Shown piece by piece: positions 53,124 to 61,171 of a stretch of 64,000 nucleotides of DNA; position 1 is the stretch's first letter; the number at the start of each line of letters is the position of its first letter. Made by a program: the position numbers and the translations under genes. The stretch is from JANNAT01 sp031384605. GTDB taxonomy: Bacteria > Pseudomonadota > Alphaproteobacteria > Rhodobacterales > Rhodobacteraceae. The DNA lies in the NCBI GenBank assembly GCA_031384605.1, contig JANNAT010000083.1, positions 20,019 through 84,018 of the forward strand, written 5' to 3'. A model generated the notes under the pieces. That model saw only the letters and a list, made by a program, of their open reading frames with translations. It did no database searches and was not told the DNA's origin.

Positions 53124-54359
53124 ATGAAACTGAAAGACCTGGAGATTTTTGTCGTGGCCCCGCCAGCGCCCGGTTGGGGCGGGCGGTATTGGATTTTCAC
53201 CAAACTGACCACCGATAATGGCATCGTGGGTTACGGCGAATGCTATGCGTCAACCGTCGGCCCCAAGGCCATGCGCGCGGTGATTGAAGACGTGTTTGAT
53301 CGCCACATGTCGGGCGAAAACCCCGAAAACATCGAGCTGATGTATCGCCGCGCCTATTCATCAGGCTTCACCCAAAGGCCTGATCCCACCGTCATGGGGG
53401 CGTTTTCGGGGTTGGAAATTGCCTGCTGGGATATCTTGGGCAAGGCGCGCAATCGCCCGGTCTGGGCGCTGCTGGGCGGAAAAATGAACGACCGGATCCG
53501 CAGCTATACCTATCTTTATCCTGAACCGGGTAAGGAATCGGCTGCATTCTGGGTTGATCCCGATGCTGCAGCCGAAGCCGCGTTGCGCTTTGTTGATATG
53601 GGCTTTACGGCCGTCAAATTCGACCCCGCAGGCCCCTATACCATTCGCGGTGGCCATGAACCGGCGATGAGCGATATCACCAGATCGGTCGCGTTCTGCA
53701 AAGCCATCCGCGACGCGGTAGGCGACCGCGCCGATCTGCTGTTCGGCACGCACGGCCAGTTCACCACGCCCGGTGCCATCCGCATGGGCAAGGCGATAGA
53801 GCCGTTCAATCCACTGTGGTATGAAGAACCCTGCCCGCCAGATAATTTGCTGGAATTTGCCGAGATCGCCAAGCACGTCAACGTGCCACTGGCGACAGGC
53901 GAACGGCTGACCACCAAAGCCGAGTTTGGCACCCTGCTGCGTGCCGGCGGCGTGCGCATTCTGCAACCCGCTTTGGGGCGTGTAGGCGGTATTATGGAGG
54001 CCAAGAAAATCGCCGCCATTGCCGAGATTTACAACGCTGAAATGGCCCCGCATTTGTATGCAGGCCCGGTGGAATGGGCGGCAAATGTGCATTTTGCCGC
54101 GTCAATTCCCAATTTGCTGATCGCCGAAACGATTGAAACCGGTGGGGCGTTTCATCAACAGCTGATCAAAAACACAATCAAATGGGAAGACGGTTATATC
54201 ATCCCACCAGATGCGCCCGGATTGGGCATAGAGTTTGACGAAGACGTCGCCCGCGCGCATCCCTACACGGGCACCGCGCTGCATTTGCAAATGCAAGAAG
54301 CCCCTTGCGATTATCGCAACGGCAACCGGTTTGAAGGCGGCGCACCCAGTTCTGAATAG
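53124..54359 (+). CDS. Mandelate racemase/muconate lactonizing enzyme family protein
   Basis: A 411-residue enolase-superfamily protein with the N-terminal capping domain (YGECYASTVGPKAMR) and a C-terminal barrel. Lys165 lies in AVKFDPAG, metal-ligand candidates Glu235 (LWYEEPCPPD) and Glu260 (TGERLTTK), and His310 in APHLYAG. Two usual positions look changed: the first metal Asp reads Gly208 (FGTHG) and the Asp of the His-Asp pair reads Ala283 (LQPALGRVGG). It is probably an acid-sugar dehydratase or epimerase, unassigned. GAGGGA precedes the ATG at 53124. Confidence 0.82.
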   Translation: MKLKDLEIFVVAPPAPGWGGRYWIFTKLTTDNGIVGYGECYASTVGPKAMRAVIEDVFDRHMSGENPENIELMYRRAYSSGFTQRPDPTVMGAFSGLEIACWDILGKARNRPVWALLGGKMNDRIRSYTYLYPEPGKESAAFWVDPDAAAEAALRFVDMGFTAVKFDPAGPYTIRGGHEPAMSDITRSVAFCKAIRDAVGDRADLLFGTHGQFTTPGAIRMGKAIEPFNPLWYEEPCPPDNLLEFAEIAKHVNVPLATGERLTTKAEFGTLLRAGGVRILQPALGRVGGIMEAKKIAAIAEIYNAEMAPHLYAGPVEWAANVHFAASIPNLLIAETIETGGAFHQQLIKNTIKWEDGYIIPPDAPGLGIEFDEDVARAHPYTGTALHLQMQEAPCDYRNGNRFEGGAPSSE

Positions 54360-54374
54360 GGTTGGGGGGGGGCG

Positions 54375-54475
54375 AAAATTTTTAGATTAAAAATTTTGGC
54401 TCTTGTTCCTGCACCGAAAGTGACTTGACCCGGCACCGAAGCCTCCGGCGGGAGGTATTTAAGCCAAAGTGAAAT
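54375..54475 (+). repeat. Dispersed extragenic element, copy 5
   Basis: A perfect A/T hairpin (AAAATTTTTA 54375-54384, loop GAT, TAAAAATTTT 54388-54397) with arms identical to copy 2, a GC-rich middle and the tail GGAGGTATTTAAGCCAAAGT then GAAATGG. It sits between the enolase-family gene and tRNA-Arg. Confidence 0.6.
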
Positions 54476-54492
54476 GGCAGGGCCAGTGGTGG

Positions 54493-54569
54493 TGGTGATC
54501 CCGGGACGACTCGAACGCCCAACATCCTGATTAGAAGTCAGGTGCTCTATCCAGTTGAGCTACGGGACC
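54493..54569 (-). tRNA. tRNA-Arg(UCU)
   Basis: A 77-nt cloverleaf on the minus strand beginning GGTCCCGTAGCTCAACTGG. The anticodon arm is CCTGA-CTTCTAA-TCAGG with anticodon TCT, the T-loop is GTTCGAGTC, the acceptor stem pairs GGTCCCG with CGGGATC (one G-U), and CCA is encoded. It reads AGA codons. Confidence 0.95.
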
Positions 54570-54598
54570 GTTGGTTCTGTTTGCCCAAGATGGGCGGT

Positions 54599-55063
54599 TT
54601 ATGCAAGTTCCCGCGTCATGAAAACGGAGTTCGGATCATTCCAATAGCCATCAAACGCCAAACACGTGGCAAAGCCCGCGTTTGCATACAGCGCGCGGGC
54701 CGCCACGAATGTTGGCTGAATACCGGTTTCAAGCGACAACCGGCTTAGACCGGCCGCTTTCGCCTCGGCCATCAGATGCGCCAACATCAACCGCGACAGG
54801 CCGTGGCCGCGCGCCTCGGCCAGCACATGCATCGATTTGATTTCCGCGTGGGTGGCGTCCAACCGTTTGAACGCGCCCATAGCCACGGGTTGGCCCGCAT
54901 TCCGCATCACATAAAACGACACATCTGCGACAGCCAATTCCCCCGCATCCATCATATAGATGCTTTCAGGTGGCGTATCGGCGTGCATGTCAGCCGTGTG
55001 GCGCTGCATCAGCAGGATCAGATCAGCACCAAGCGGGCTTTCTTTGGTGATCACGGGCTGCAT
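54599..55063 (-). CDS. GNAT-family N-acetyltransferase
   Basis: A 154-residue GNAT enzyme. The acetyl-CoA binding segment is VLAEARGHGLSRLMLAHLM (RGxGxS/A pattern), followed by LSRLSLETG and ALYANAGFATC. The target amine is unknown. Its ATG directly follows the TAA of the DUF2125 gene (TAAATG), so the pair is translationally coupled. Confidence 0.85.
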   Translation of the reverse strand: MQPVITKESPLGADLILLMQRHTADMHADTPPESIYMMDAGELAVADVSFYVMRNAGQPVAMGAFKRLDATHAEIKSMHVLAEARGHGLSRLMLAHLMAEAKAAGLSRLSLETGIQPTFVAARALYANAGFATCLAFDGYWNDPNSVFMTRELA

Positions 55064-56518
55064 TTACTGCCCGCCACCCATCAGATCGACGCCGTTCACC
55101 AACATGCCGCCGGCAGGTGTCATTTCCAGATCCCAGACCAATTCACCCTCGGCACCCGGTTTCGCCATGCCTTGGGCAATGCCCAAAATCGGCGCAATCT
55201 GGCCGCCCATTTCCGGCGGGGCTGCCGAGAGGGCGGTTTGAATAGCCTCTAATCCAGTTGCAGTTACCTTCGCAGTGCCGGTTGGCGGCGCGCCACTGGC
55301 ACCAGCCGTCATAAACGCCTGATAGGTCAACTTATAGTCCGCCCCGACGATGGCACCGGGCGCGATAGTGATGTCGACCACGCCTTCGGGCATAAAGGCC
55401 GCCATCATCTTGGCATCCATTTCGGGGCTGTCGGCAGGGCCAGTTGCCATATCGACTGTTTCGAGAAACAGTGCCACCGGGGCCGCCAGATTAAAGCGCG
55501 ACACCGTGAAATCCATCGCCAAAGATTCAGGAACCAGTGGCACGGCCCAAGCCGGAACCAAGCCTTCCGGCAGTGTCAGACCAGACAAAGTAATGGCTTC
55601 GCGGAATTTGCCGTCGGTCACGATGCCGTTCGCCTCGACCACAATGCCCATGCTTTCCAAACCGAACGCACCCATCGGCGAGGTGACCGAAATCGCCGCG
55701 ACCTCTCCGGTTGACAAAATGTTGTCAAACACCGGCACGCCGTCGCGGATGATAGATTTCAGGCCGTCTTGCTGGGCGGTGATCGCGGCCTCGGATGGGT
55801 TGGCGACAAAGAACGCCAACAGCTTATAGAGCGCGTCCGGCCGAATGCCGGTTACCACCGCATCGGCAGTATAGCTTTCGGCAATCAGATTAATCTGCAT
55901 CGGTGCGCCGCCATCGCCCATGCCAGGAAGGCCAAAATCCTCGGCCAACCCGGTGACAACATAGTTGGATTTGCTATCCACCCCGCCCGATGCGCCGGCC
56001 GCCGCCGTGCTGGTGTAGGTCAGGCTGTCAACCGTATAGGCCACCGTGCTATCGCCCATGTTGGGATCCGTTACGGTTTGGTTCAGCGACAGGTCCGTCA
56101 CTTCGGTGGTCGATGTCGCAAACGCCTGCAACGTTGTATCGAAGGTTCCGGTGCCGACCAATTTTGCCATGGTTACGGTCATATCCAATTGACCTGACAC
56201 TTTCAGGATCATTGCAAAGGCCTGATCCTGCGTCATGTCCCAAGTGCCATCGCCATTATCCACCAGCGCAAATTCGATCGGTGAAATGGTGGTTTCTGCG
56301 CCTTGATCGGGCATCGCCGCAATCAGGGGCGCGAAATCAAGCGTTACATCATAAGCATCGCCGTCAGCCGTTACGGCCACAACGCCATCGGTTGCCCCAA
56401 GATAAGTCTGAAACATCGCAACCAAGCCAGCGGCACCTTCGGGCGTAGCCGGGGTCGCAAGGGCAGTGGTCGACCACAAAACAAAGGGAAGCGCGGTTAA
56501 AGCAAGAGAAAAACGCAT
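55064..56518 (-). CDS. DUF2125 periplasmic protein
   Basis: A 484-residue secreted protein with a signal peptide (MRFSLALTALPFVLWSTTAL, cleavage after ALA). The rest is beta-rich and acidic and matches the DUF2125 style: GMGDGGAPMQINLIAESY, repeated long strands, and no enzyme motif. A role as a cell-envelope or transport-associated protein is plausible but unproven. AAAGG precedes the ATG at 56518. Confidence 0.75.
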   Translation of the reverse strand: MRFSLALTALPFVLWSTTALATPATPEGAAGLVAMFQTYLGATDGVVAVTADGDAYDVTLDFAPLIAAMPDQGAETTISPIEFALVDNGDGTWDMTQDQAFAMILKVSGQLDMTVTMAKLVGTGTFDTTLQAFATSTTEVTDLSLNQTVTDPNMGDSTVAYTVDSLTYTSTAAAGASGGVDSKSNYVVTGLAEDFGLPGMGDGGAPMQINLIAESYTADAVVTGIRPDALYKLLAFFVANPSEAAITAQQDGLKSIIRDGVPVFDNILSTGEVAAISVTSPMGAFGLESMGIVVEANGIVTDGKFREAITLSGLTLPEGLVPAWAVPLVPESLAMDFTVSRFNLAAPVALFLETVDMATGPADSPEMDAKMMAAFMPEGVVDITIAPGAIVGADYKLTYQAFMTAGASGAPPTGTAKVTATGLEAIQTALSAAPPEMGGQIAPILGIAQGMAKPGAEGELVWDLEMTPAGGMLVNGVDLMGGGQ

Positions 56519-56609
56519 GATGGAACCTTTCATCAAATTTAATACTGAACCGATCTGCCGAAGGTTGGCAGCCCGGCAAGGGTTAAACAAAGCGATGCCG
56601 CGTCACACG

Positions 56610-56921
56610 TTAATGCGTCCACGCACCTTTTCGGTCGGTGGCAAAATTCTCACCATAGCCGCGCGCGCGGATCACCGGTTTGCGCGCCTTTGGTTCTGTG
56701 ACTTCAAATTCGATGCCTTTGGCGTCGGCGTAGTCTTGGGCATCTTTGCAACTGTCAAAGCGCAACTTGACCTGGCTTTGCGTATCGTCGCTGCTGGTCC
56801 ACCCCATCAGCGGATCAACCACGCGCGCGCTGTCTTGAGTAAACTCCAAAACCCAGCCCTTGGCCCTGGCCGTGCCAGATTGCATTGCGGTTCTGGCAGG
56901 TTGATAGATGCGGGCGCGCAT
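56610..56921 (-). CDS. Complex I accessory protein, NDUFS4-like (ETC_C1)
   Basis: A 103-residue protein with the NDUFS4/AQDQ-subunit pattern: MRARIYQPARTAMQSGTARA, VLEFTQDSARVVDPLMGWTS and QVKLRFDSCKDAQDYADAKG. In mitochondria this subunit completes the NADH-binding arm of complex I; alphaproteobacteria are the only bacteria that commonly have it. It stands apart from nuo genes here. Confidence 0.9.
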   Translation of the reverse strand: MRARIYQPARTAMQSGTARAKGWVLEFTQDSARVVDPLMGWTSSDDTQSQVKLRFDSCKDAQDYADAKGIEFEVTEPKARKPVIRARGYGENFATDRKGAWTH

Positions 56922-57244
56922 GACAAATCTCCGGTGCTTATCCCCCGGTTATTCCGAAATTTGGCGGAAAATGCAACCCCGCTTTGGCAGGTCAAGGTGC
57001 TGTCGGTTGGCCACAGGGAGTGTGGGTGGGGTGTGGTGCAACCAACCGACAGACTGTGCTGCTTGCGCAATCATCTTGCCGCAAACAAAATCTCTAAACA
57101 ACCTTAAATTGCGTCTATTTTGCGAATTTTCGCTAAAATTGAATCGCTTTTCTTCATCATGGTGCAATCTCAGTTAACAACACCTTTCCACCCCCCTTCC
57201 CCGTGAACAAAAACAGAATAGATTGGGCAATGAAGGGAATCACC
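56922..57244. promoter_or_regulatory. Intergenic region upstream of uvrB
   Basis: About 320 bp between the NDUFS4-like gene and uvrB. It holds an 11-bp perfect inverted repeat (CTGTCGGTTGG 57000-57010, CCAACCGACAG 57042-57052) and an A/T-rich stretch at 57080-57180 that probably carries the uvrB promoter. I saw no GTTC-N7-GTTC LexA box. Confidence 0.4.
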
Positions 57245-59425
57245 ATGCCCCATAACAACACAGATGCCGTTACAGCGCGTCCCGAGGTGCTGAGCCGCCC
57301 AAAACTGGAAGGTGGACGCAAGTTTGTGCTGCAAACCCCGTTTACGGCGGCGGGCGATCAGCCCACGGCCATTGCCGAATTGACCCGCGGTATATTTGCG
57401 GGCGATCACGATCAGGTTTTGCTGGGGGCCACCGGCACCGGCAAAACCTTTACCATGGCTAAGGTGATTGAAGAAACCCAGCGCCCGGCGATCATTCTGG
57501 CCCCCAACAAAACGCTGGCCGCGCAATTATACGGCGAATTCAAGGGGTTCTTTCCTGACAATGCCGTCGAATATTTCGTGTCATACTACGACTATTACCA
57601 ACCCGAAGCCTACGTTGCGCGCACCGATACCTTCATCGAAAAAGAATCCCAGATCAACGAACAGATCGACCGGATGCGCCATTCGGCCACCCGCGCCCTG
57701 CTGGAACGCGATGATGTGATCATCGTGGCGTCGGTGTCGTGCATCTATGGCATTGGCTCGGTTGAAACCTATTCCGCGATGACGCAGGATTTGCTGGTTG
57801 GCCAGTCCTATGATCAGCGGCAAATGCTGGGCGAATTGGTCGCCCAAGCGTATCGCCGCAACGATCAGGCGTTTCAGCGCGGCTGTTTTCGGGTGCGTGG
57901 CGACAGTGTTGAGGTGTGGCCAGCCCACCTGGATGACCGCGCCTGGCGTTTTTCGTTTTTCGGCGAGGAACTGGAAGCGATCATCGAATTTGATCCCTTA
58001 ACCGGGGCCAAAACCGATAATTTTCAGCAAATCCGCATCTATGCCAATTCGCATTACGTCACGCCGCGCCCAACGATGCAGCAGGCGATTATTGGCATCA
58101 AGAAAGAGCTGCGTCAGACGTTGGATTTGATGGTGCTGAACGGCAAACTGCTAGAGGCGCAACGGCTGGAACAGCGCACGTCGTTTGATCTGGAAATGCT
58201 GGAAGCCACCGGCGTTTGCAGCGGAATTGAGAATTACTCCCGCTATCTGACCGGCCGCGCGCCGGGCGAACCACCGCCCACGTTGTTCGAATTCATCCCC
58301 GACAATGCCATTGTTTTTGCAGATGAATCGCATGTTTCGGTGCCCCAGATCGGCGGCATGTATAAGGGCGACTTCAGGCGTAAGATGACACTGTCGGAAC
58401 ACGGCTTTCGCCTGCCCAGTTGCATGGACAACCGGCCTTTGAAGTTCGAAGAATGGGATGCGATGCGCCCGCAAACCGTCTTCGTTTCTGCCACTCCGGC
58501 CGCGTGGGAAATAGAACAATCGGGCGGCGTTTTCGTCGAACAGGTGATCCGTCCCACCGGGTTGATTGACCCCGCCATCGAAATTCGGCCCGTAGAAATG
58601 CAGGTTGATGATCTGCTGGATGAAATCCGTATCGTCGCCCAACGCGGGTTGCGCGTTCTGGTCACCACCCTGACCAAACGCATGGCCGAGGATTTGACCG
58701 AATATTTCCACGAACAGGGCATCCGCATCCGCTATATGCATTCCGATATCGACACCATAGAACGCATTGAAATCCTTAGGGATTTACGGCTGGGGGCGTT
58801 CGATGTGCTGGTGGGCATCAACCTTTTGCGCGAAGGATTGGACATTCCTGAATGCGGCTTGGTGGCCATTCTGGACGCCGACAAGGAAGGGTTTTTGCGG
58901 TCTGAAACCAGTCTGATCCAAACCATCGGGCGCGCCGCGCGCAATTCCGAAGGCCGGGTGATCATGTATGCCGACCGGATCACCGGCAGCATGGAACGCG
59001 CGATGGGGGAGACCAACCGGCGGCGGGACAAGCAGATCGCCTACAACACCTTGCACGGCATCACGCCAACCACAGTGAAAAAGAACGTCGAGGATGTGCT
59101 GGCGGGCCTGTGGAAAGGCGATACCGATCAGGCGCGGGTGACGGCCAAAATTGATAAACCGTTGTATGGCAATAACTTGGCGTCACATCTTGATGCGATC
59201 CGGGTGGCGATGCGCAAGGCGGCCGAAAATCTGGAATTTGAAGAGGCGGCGCGGTTACGTGATGAGGTGAAGCGGCTGGAGGCGGTTGAATTGGCTGTGG
59301 CGGATGATCCGCTTGCGCGGCAGTCGGATGTGCTGGAGGCCGTTGACAAGGCAGTCAATTCCGGCGGGCGCAGCACAGGCGGGCGGGCTGGTCAACGTGG
59401 CGGCAAACCACGGCGGGGGCGGTAG
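57245..59425 (+). CDS. uvrB: Excinuclease ABC subunit B
   Basis: A 726-residue nucleotide-excision-repair helicase-like subunit that verifies damage with UvrA and recruits UvrC. Visible are Walker A GATGTGKTFTMAK, the damage-probing beta-hairpin region YYDYYQPEAYVARTDTFIEK, helicase motifs (ILDADKEGFLRSE, QTIGRAARNSEG) and the C-terminal UVR domain (NLEFEEAARLRDEVKRLE). The tail is Gly/Arg-rich. The ATG at 57245 has AAGGGA upstream; earlier GTG and ATG codons would add up to 14 residues. Confidence 0.95.
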   Translation: MPHNNTDAVTARPEVLSRPKLEGGRKFVLQTPFTAAGDQPTAIAELTRGIFAGDHDQVLLGATGTGKTFTMAKVIEETQRPAIILAPNKTLAAQLYGEFKGFFPDNAVEYFVSYYDYYQPEAYVARTDTFIEKESQINEQIDRMRHSATRALLERDDVIIVASVSCIYGIGSVETYSAMTQDLLVGQSYDQRQMLGELVAQAYRRNDQAFQRGCFRVRGDSVEVWPAHLDDRAWRFSFFGEELEAIIEFDPLTGAKTDNFQQIRIYANSHYVTPRPTMQQAIIGIKKELRQTLDLMVLNGKLLEAQRLEQRTSFDLEMLEATGVCSGIENYSRYLTGRAPGEPPPTLFEFIPDNAIVFADESHVSVPQIGGMYKGDFRRKMTLSEHGFRLPSCMDNRPLKFEEWDAMRPQTVFVSATPAAWEIEQSGGVFVEQVIRPTGLIDPAIEIRPVEMQVDDLLDEIRIVAQRGLRVLVTTLTKRMAEDLTEYFHEQGIRIRYMHSDIDTIERIEILRDLRLGAFDVLVGINLLREGLDIPECGLVAILDADKEGFLRSETSLIQTIGRAARNSEGRVIMYADRITGSMERAMGETNRRRDKQIAYNTLHGITPTTVKKNVEDVLAGLWKGDTDQARVTAKIDKPLYGNNLASHLDAIRVAMRKAAENLEFEEAARLRDEVKRLEAVELAVADDPLARQSDVLEAVDKAVNSGGRSTGGRAGQRGGKPRRGR

Positions 59426-59608
59426 ATGAAAAAGCTGTTGGATCGCAATGATCCGTTTTTCAAAAAGACCTATGTGCGGGTTATTACAGTGGGTTGGCCG
59501 CTGGCTTGGGGCGCGTTTGAGGTTTACAACGGCAGCCCGGGCTGGGGGATGATTTTTCTGGCGCTGGGGGCCTATGCCGCTTGGGTGCTATTTCTTGCAT
59601 CGGATTGA
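59426..59608 (+). CDS. Small membrane protein downstream of uvrB
   Basis: A 60-residue protein with two hydrophobic segments (VRVITVGWPLAWGAFEVY and WGMIFLALGAYAAWVLFL) after a charged N-terminus MKKLLDRNDPFFKK. Its ATG immediately follows the uvrB TAG, so it is expressed with uvrB. No function is known. Its 3' end overlaps the convergent lipoprotein gene by 21 bp. Confidence 0.75.
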   Translation: MKKLLDRNDPFFKKTYVRVITVGWPLAWGAFEVYNGSPGWGMIFLALGAYAAWVLFLASD

Positions 59609-59881
59609 TCCGCGCATCTCTCCACTATCGCCTTGCAGCGATTTTTCCGATAATTTACAACCCGTTACCTGCGGGATCAGATCAATCATCGTGGCCCGAA
59701 TACCCTGATGCTCGCCCCGCGCGGCATATCCCAACCGGATCACCTCTACCCGTTTGTCGGTGTAAAACACCGTGTATTGCCGCCCGTCGCGGGTGACGTC
59801 GGCGCGGGTTGCGCCGAAAAATTCGGGGGCGGGTTGGGCACCGCAGGCGGCGAGGAGCAGCAGGGGGATAAGGCGGTTCAT
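59588..59881 (-). CDS. Small lipoprotein, unknown function
   Basis: A 97-residue protein with lipoprotein signal MNRLIPLLLLAAC (Cys13). The mature part has two more Cys, at VTGCKLSEKS and SIRCKK. No domain is recognised. The final 21 bp overlap the end of the small membrane protein gene on the other strand. Confidence 0.65.
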   Translation of the reverse strand: MNRLIPLLLLAACGAQPAPEFFGATRADVTRDGRQYTVFYTDKRVEVIRLGYAARGEHQGIRATMIDLIPQVTGCKLSEKSLQGDSGEMRGSIRCKK

Positions 59882-59930
59882 CGGCTCAGGTTAGGGGTGG
59901 GTGGTTAAGATTGGGTTAACCGGGGTGGAC

Positions 59931-59959
59931 TTGAAATTCGGTAGGGTTCGGAGTATCTT
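59931..59959 (+). promoter_or_regulatory. Candidate promoter of the Phd/RelE operon
   Basis: TTGAAA (59931-59936), a 17-bp spacer and TATCTT (59954-59959), 34 bp before the antitoxin ATG. Toxin-antitoxin operons of this type usually autoregulate here. Confidence 0.45.
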
Positions 59960-59993
59960 ACTAACCTAACGTTTTGTACGAATTGGACAGATC

Positions 59994-60269
59994 ATGATCA
60001 CCGTCACCGTTACCCAAGCCCGCGAAACCCTGTCGGACCTGCTGGGCAAAGTGCAGCACGGTCGCGAAGATGTCACTATTGAACGCCACGGAAAACCGGT
60101 GGCCGTGATGATCTCGGTCGAGGCGATGGCGTATTATGAGGCGCTGGAGGATGCGGAACTTAGCCGGGAGGTGGCCGCGATTTATGCAGACCCGGAGTAT
60201 GATCGCAATGATACGGTCTTAGCGGAAGATTTCTTTGCGCAATTGCGGGCTGAAGAAGCCGCTGAATGA
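59994..60269 (+). CDS. Type II antitoxin, Phd/YefM family
   Basis: A 91-residue antitoxin. The N-terminal DNA-binding Phd/YefM fold reads TVTQARETLSDLLGKVQHG and VTIERHGKPVAVMIS; the C-terminal half is acidic (AEDFFAQLRAEEAAE) and should wrap the toxin. It overlaps the toxin gene by 4 bp, the standard arrangement for coupled expression and autorepression. Confidence 0.9.
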   Translation: MITVTVTQARETLSDLLGKVQHGREDVTIERHGKPVAVMISVEAMAYYEALEDAELSREVAAIYADPEYDRNDTVLAEDFFAQLRAEEAAE

Positions 60270-60529
60270 AGCGTTACTCAGTATCGCTGGCACGCAGCGC
60301 GCAAAATCAACTGCGCGCGATCCGTGATGTGCGATTGCGGGATGCGTTGGAACGGGAAATCCATGCCTTGGCCGACCCGCCCCGCCCGCCGGGGTGCGTA
60401 GAGATGAGCGAAAGCGCCGACGAATGGCGCATCCGGGTGGGGGAGTGGCGGGTGGTTTACCGGATTGACGACGGGCGCGTGGTGGTTGTGGTGGTGCGGG
60501 TCGCGCCAAGGGGTGGGGTTTATCGGTAA
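60266..60529 (+). CDS. Type II toxin, RelE/ParE family
   Basis: An 87-residue basic toxin of the RelE/ParE superfamily: SVSLARSAQNQLRAI at the start and EWRIRVGEWRVVYRIDDG in the core, with the C-terminal VVVVVRVAPRGGVYR. RelE members cut mRNA on the ribosome and ParE members poison gyrase; sequence alone favours RelE but does not prove it. Confidence 0.88.
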   Translation: MKRYSVSLARSAQNQLRAIRDVRLRDALEREIHALADPPRPPGCVEMSESADEWRIRVGEWRVVYRIDDGRVVVVVVRVAPRGGVYR

Positions 60530-60533
60530 TTGA

Positions 60534-60590
60534 TATAGGGTGGGTGAAACCCACGATTGCAGCAAAGCCGTGGGTTGCACCCACCCTATA
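60534..60590. repeat. REP-like inverted repeat upstream of the RAYT gene
   Basis: A 22-bp arm with one mismatch: TATAGGGTGGGTG plus AACCCACG (60534-60555) pairs with CGTGGGTT plus CACCCACCCTATA (60569-60590) around a 13-nt loop. A closely related copy is at 63523-63591, and the arms begin like those of the repeat at 61112. Confidence 0.8.
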
Positions 60591-60626
60591 ATACTTTCTT
60601 AACCATTTACTGGGCATACATTGGGT

Positions 60627-61115
60627 ATGTCAGATTATTTACGCCCGAAACTGCCCGGCGCATCTGTGTTTTTCACAGTCAACCTGGCCGACCCTGCGTC
60701 AGACTTGCTGCTGCGCGAGATAGAGGCGCTGCGACAAGCAGTTCGCGTCACGCGATACGAGCGCCCCTTCGATATTGCTGCATGGGTGGTCTTGCCCAAC
60801 CATATGCATTGCATTTGGCGTTTGCCTGTCGGGGATCACGATTTTTCAACCCGGTGGAGCGTGATCAAATCGCGGTTTACTCATGCGGTCACAGCAGCTG
60901 ACCGTCGGGCCAGCCATGTCAAAAGACGCGAACGCGGCCTTTGGCAGCGCCGTTTTTGGGAACACCACTTGCGCGATGATGACGACTACCGCGCACATTT
61001 GCGGTATTGCTGGACCAATCCGGTGAAACACGGGTTGGTCGACCATCCGCGCGACTGGCCGTTTTCATCCTATCACCGCGATGGCGCAGAGTTGCCTTTG
61101 CAAGGTGTGATGTAG
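60627..61115 (+). CDS. REP-associated tyrosine transposase (RAYT)
   Basis: A 162-residue Y1-type transposase of the IS200-related RAYT class. The HUH metal motif is NHMHCIW (His59, His61). The C-terminal DDDYRAHLRYCWTNPVKHG carries the nucleophile candidates Tyr121 and Tyr127. The ATG at 60627 replaces a TTG two codons upstream. It is flanked on both sides by inverted repeats and its stop codon lies in the downstream one, the normal setting for enzymes that process REP elements. Confidence 0.88.
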   Translation: MSDYLRPKLPGASVFFTVNLADPASDLLLREIEALRQAVRVTRYERPFDIAAWVVLPNHMHCIWRLPVGDHDFSTRWSVIKSRFTHAVTAADRRASHVKRRERGLWQRRFWEHHLRDDDDYRAHLRYCWTNPVKHGLVDHPRDWPFSSYHRDGAELPLQGVM

Positions 61116-61171
61116 GGTGTGCCTTTAGGCGCACCGTTGATCAAATTGGTGCGCCTGAAGGCACACACTAC
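61112..61171. repeat. REP-like inverted repeat downstream of the RAYT gene
   Basis: Two 24-bp arms (61112-61135, 61148-61171) differing at two positions, beginning GTAGGGTGTGCCTTTAGGCG, with a 12-nt loop. The left arm contains the RAYT stop TAG and the right arm the stop of the convergent aminotransferase gene. Confidence 0.8.

Noticed and set aside
57053..57244. SOS (LexA) box upstream of uvrB
   Set aside because: I looked for the alphaproteobacterial GTTC-N7-GTTC pattern and found no match.
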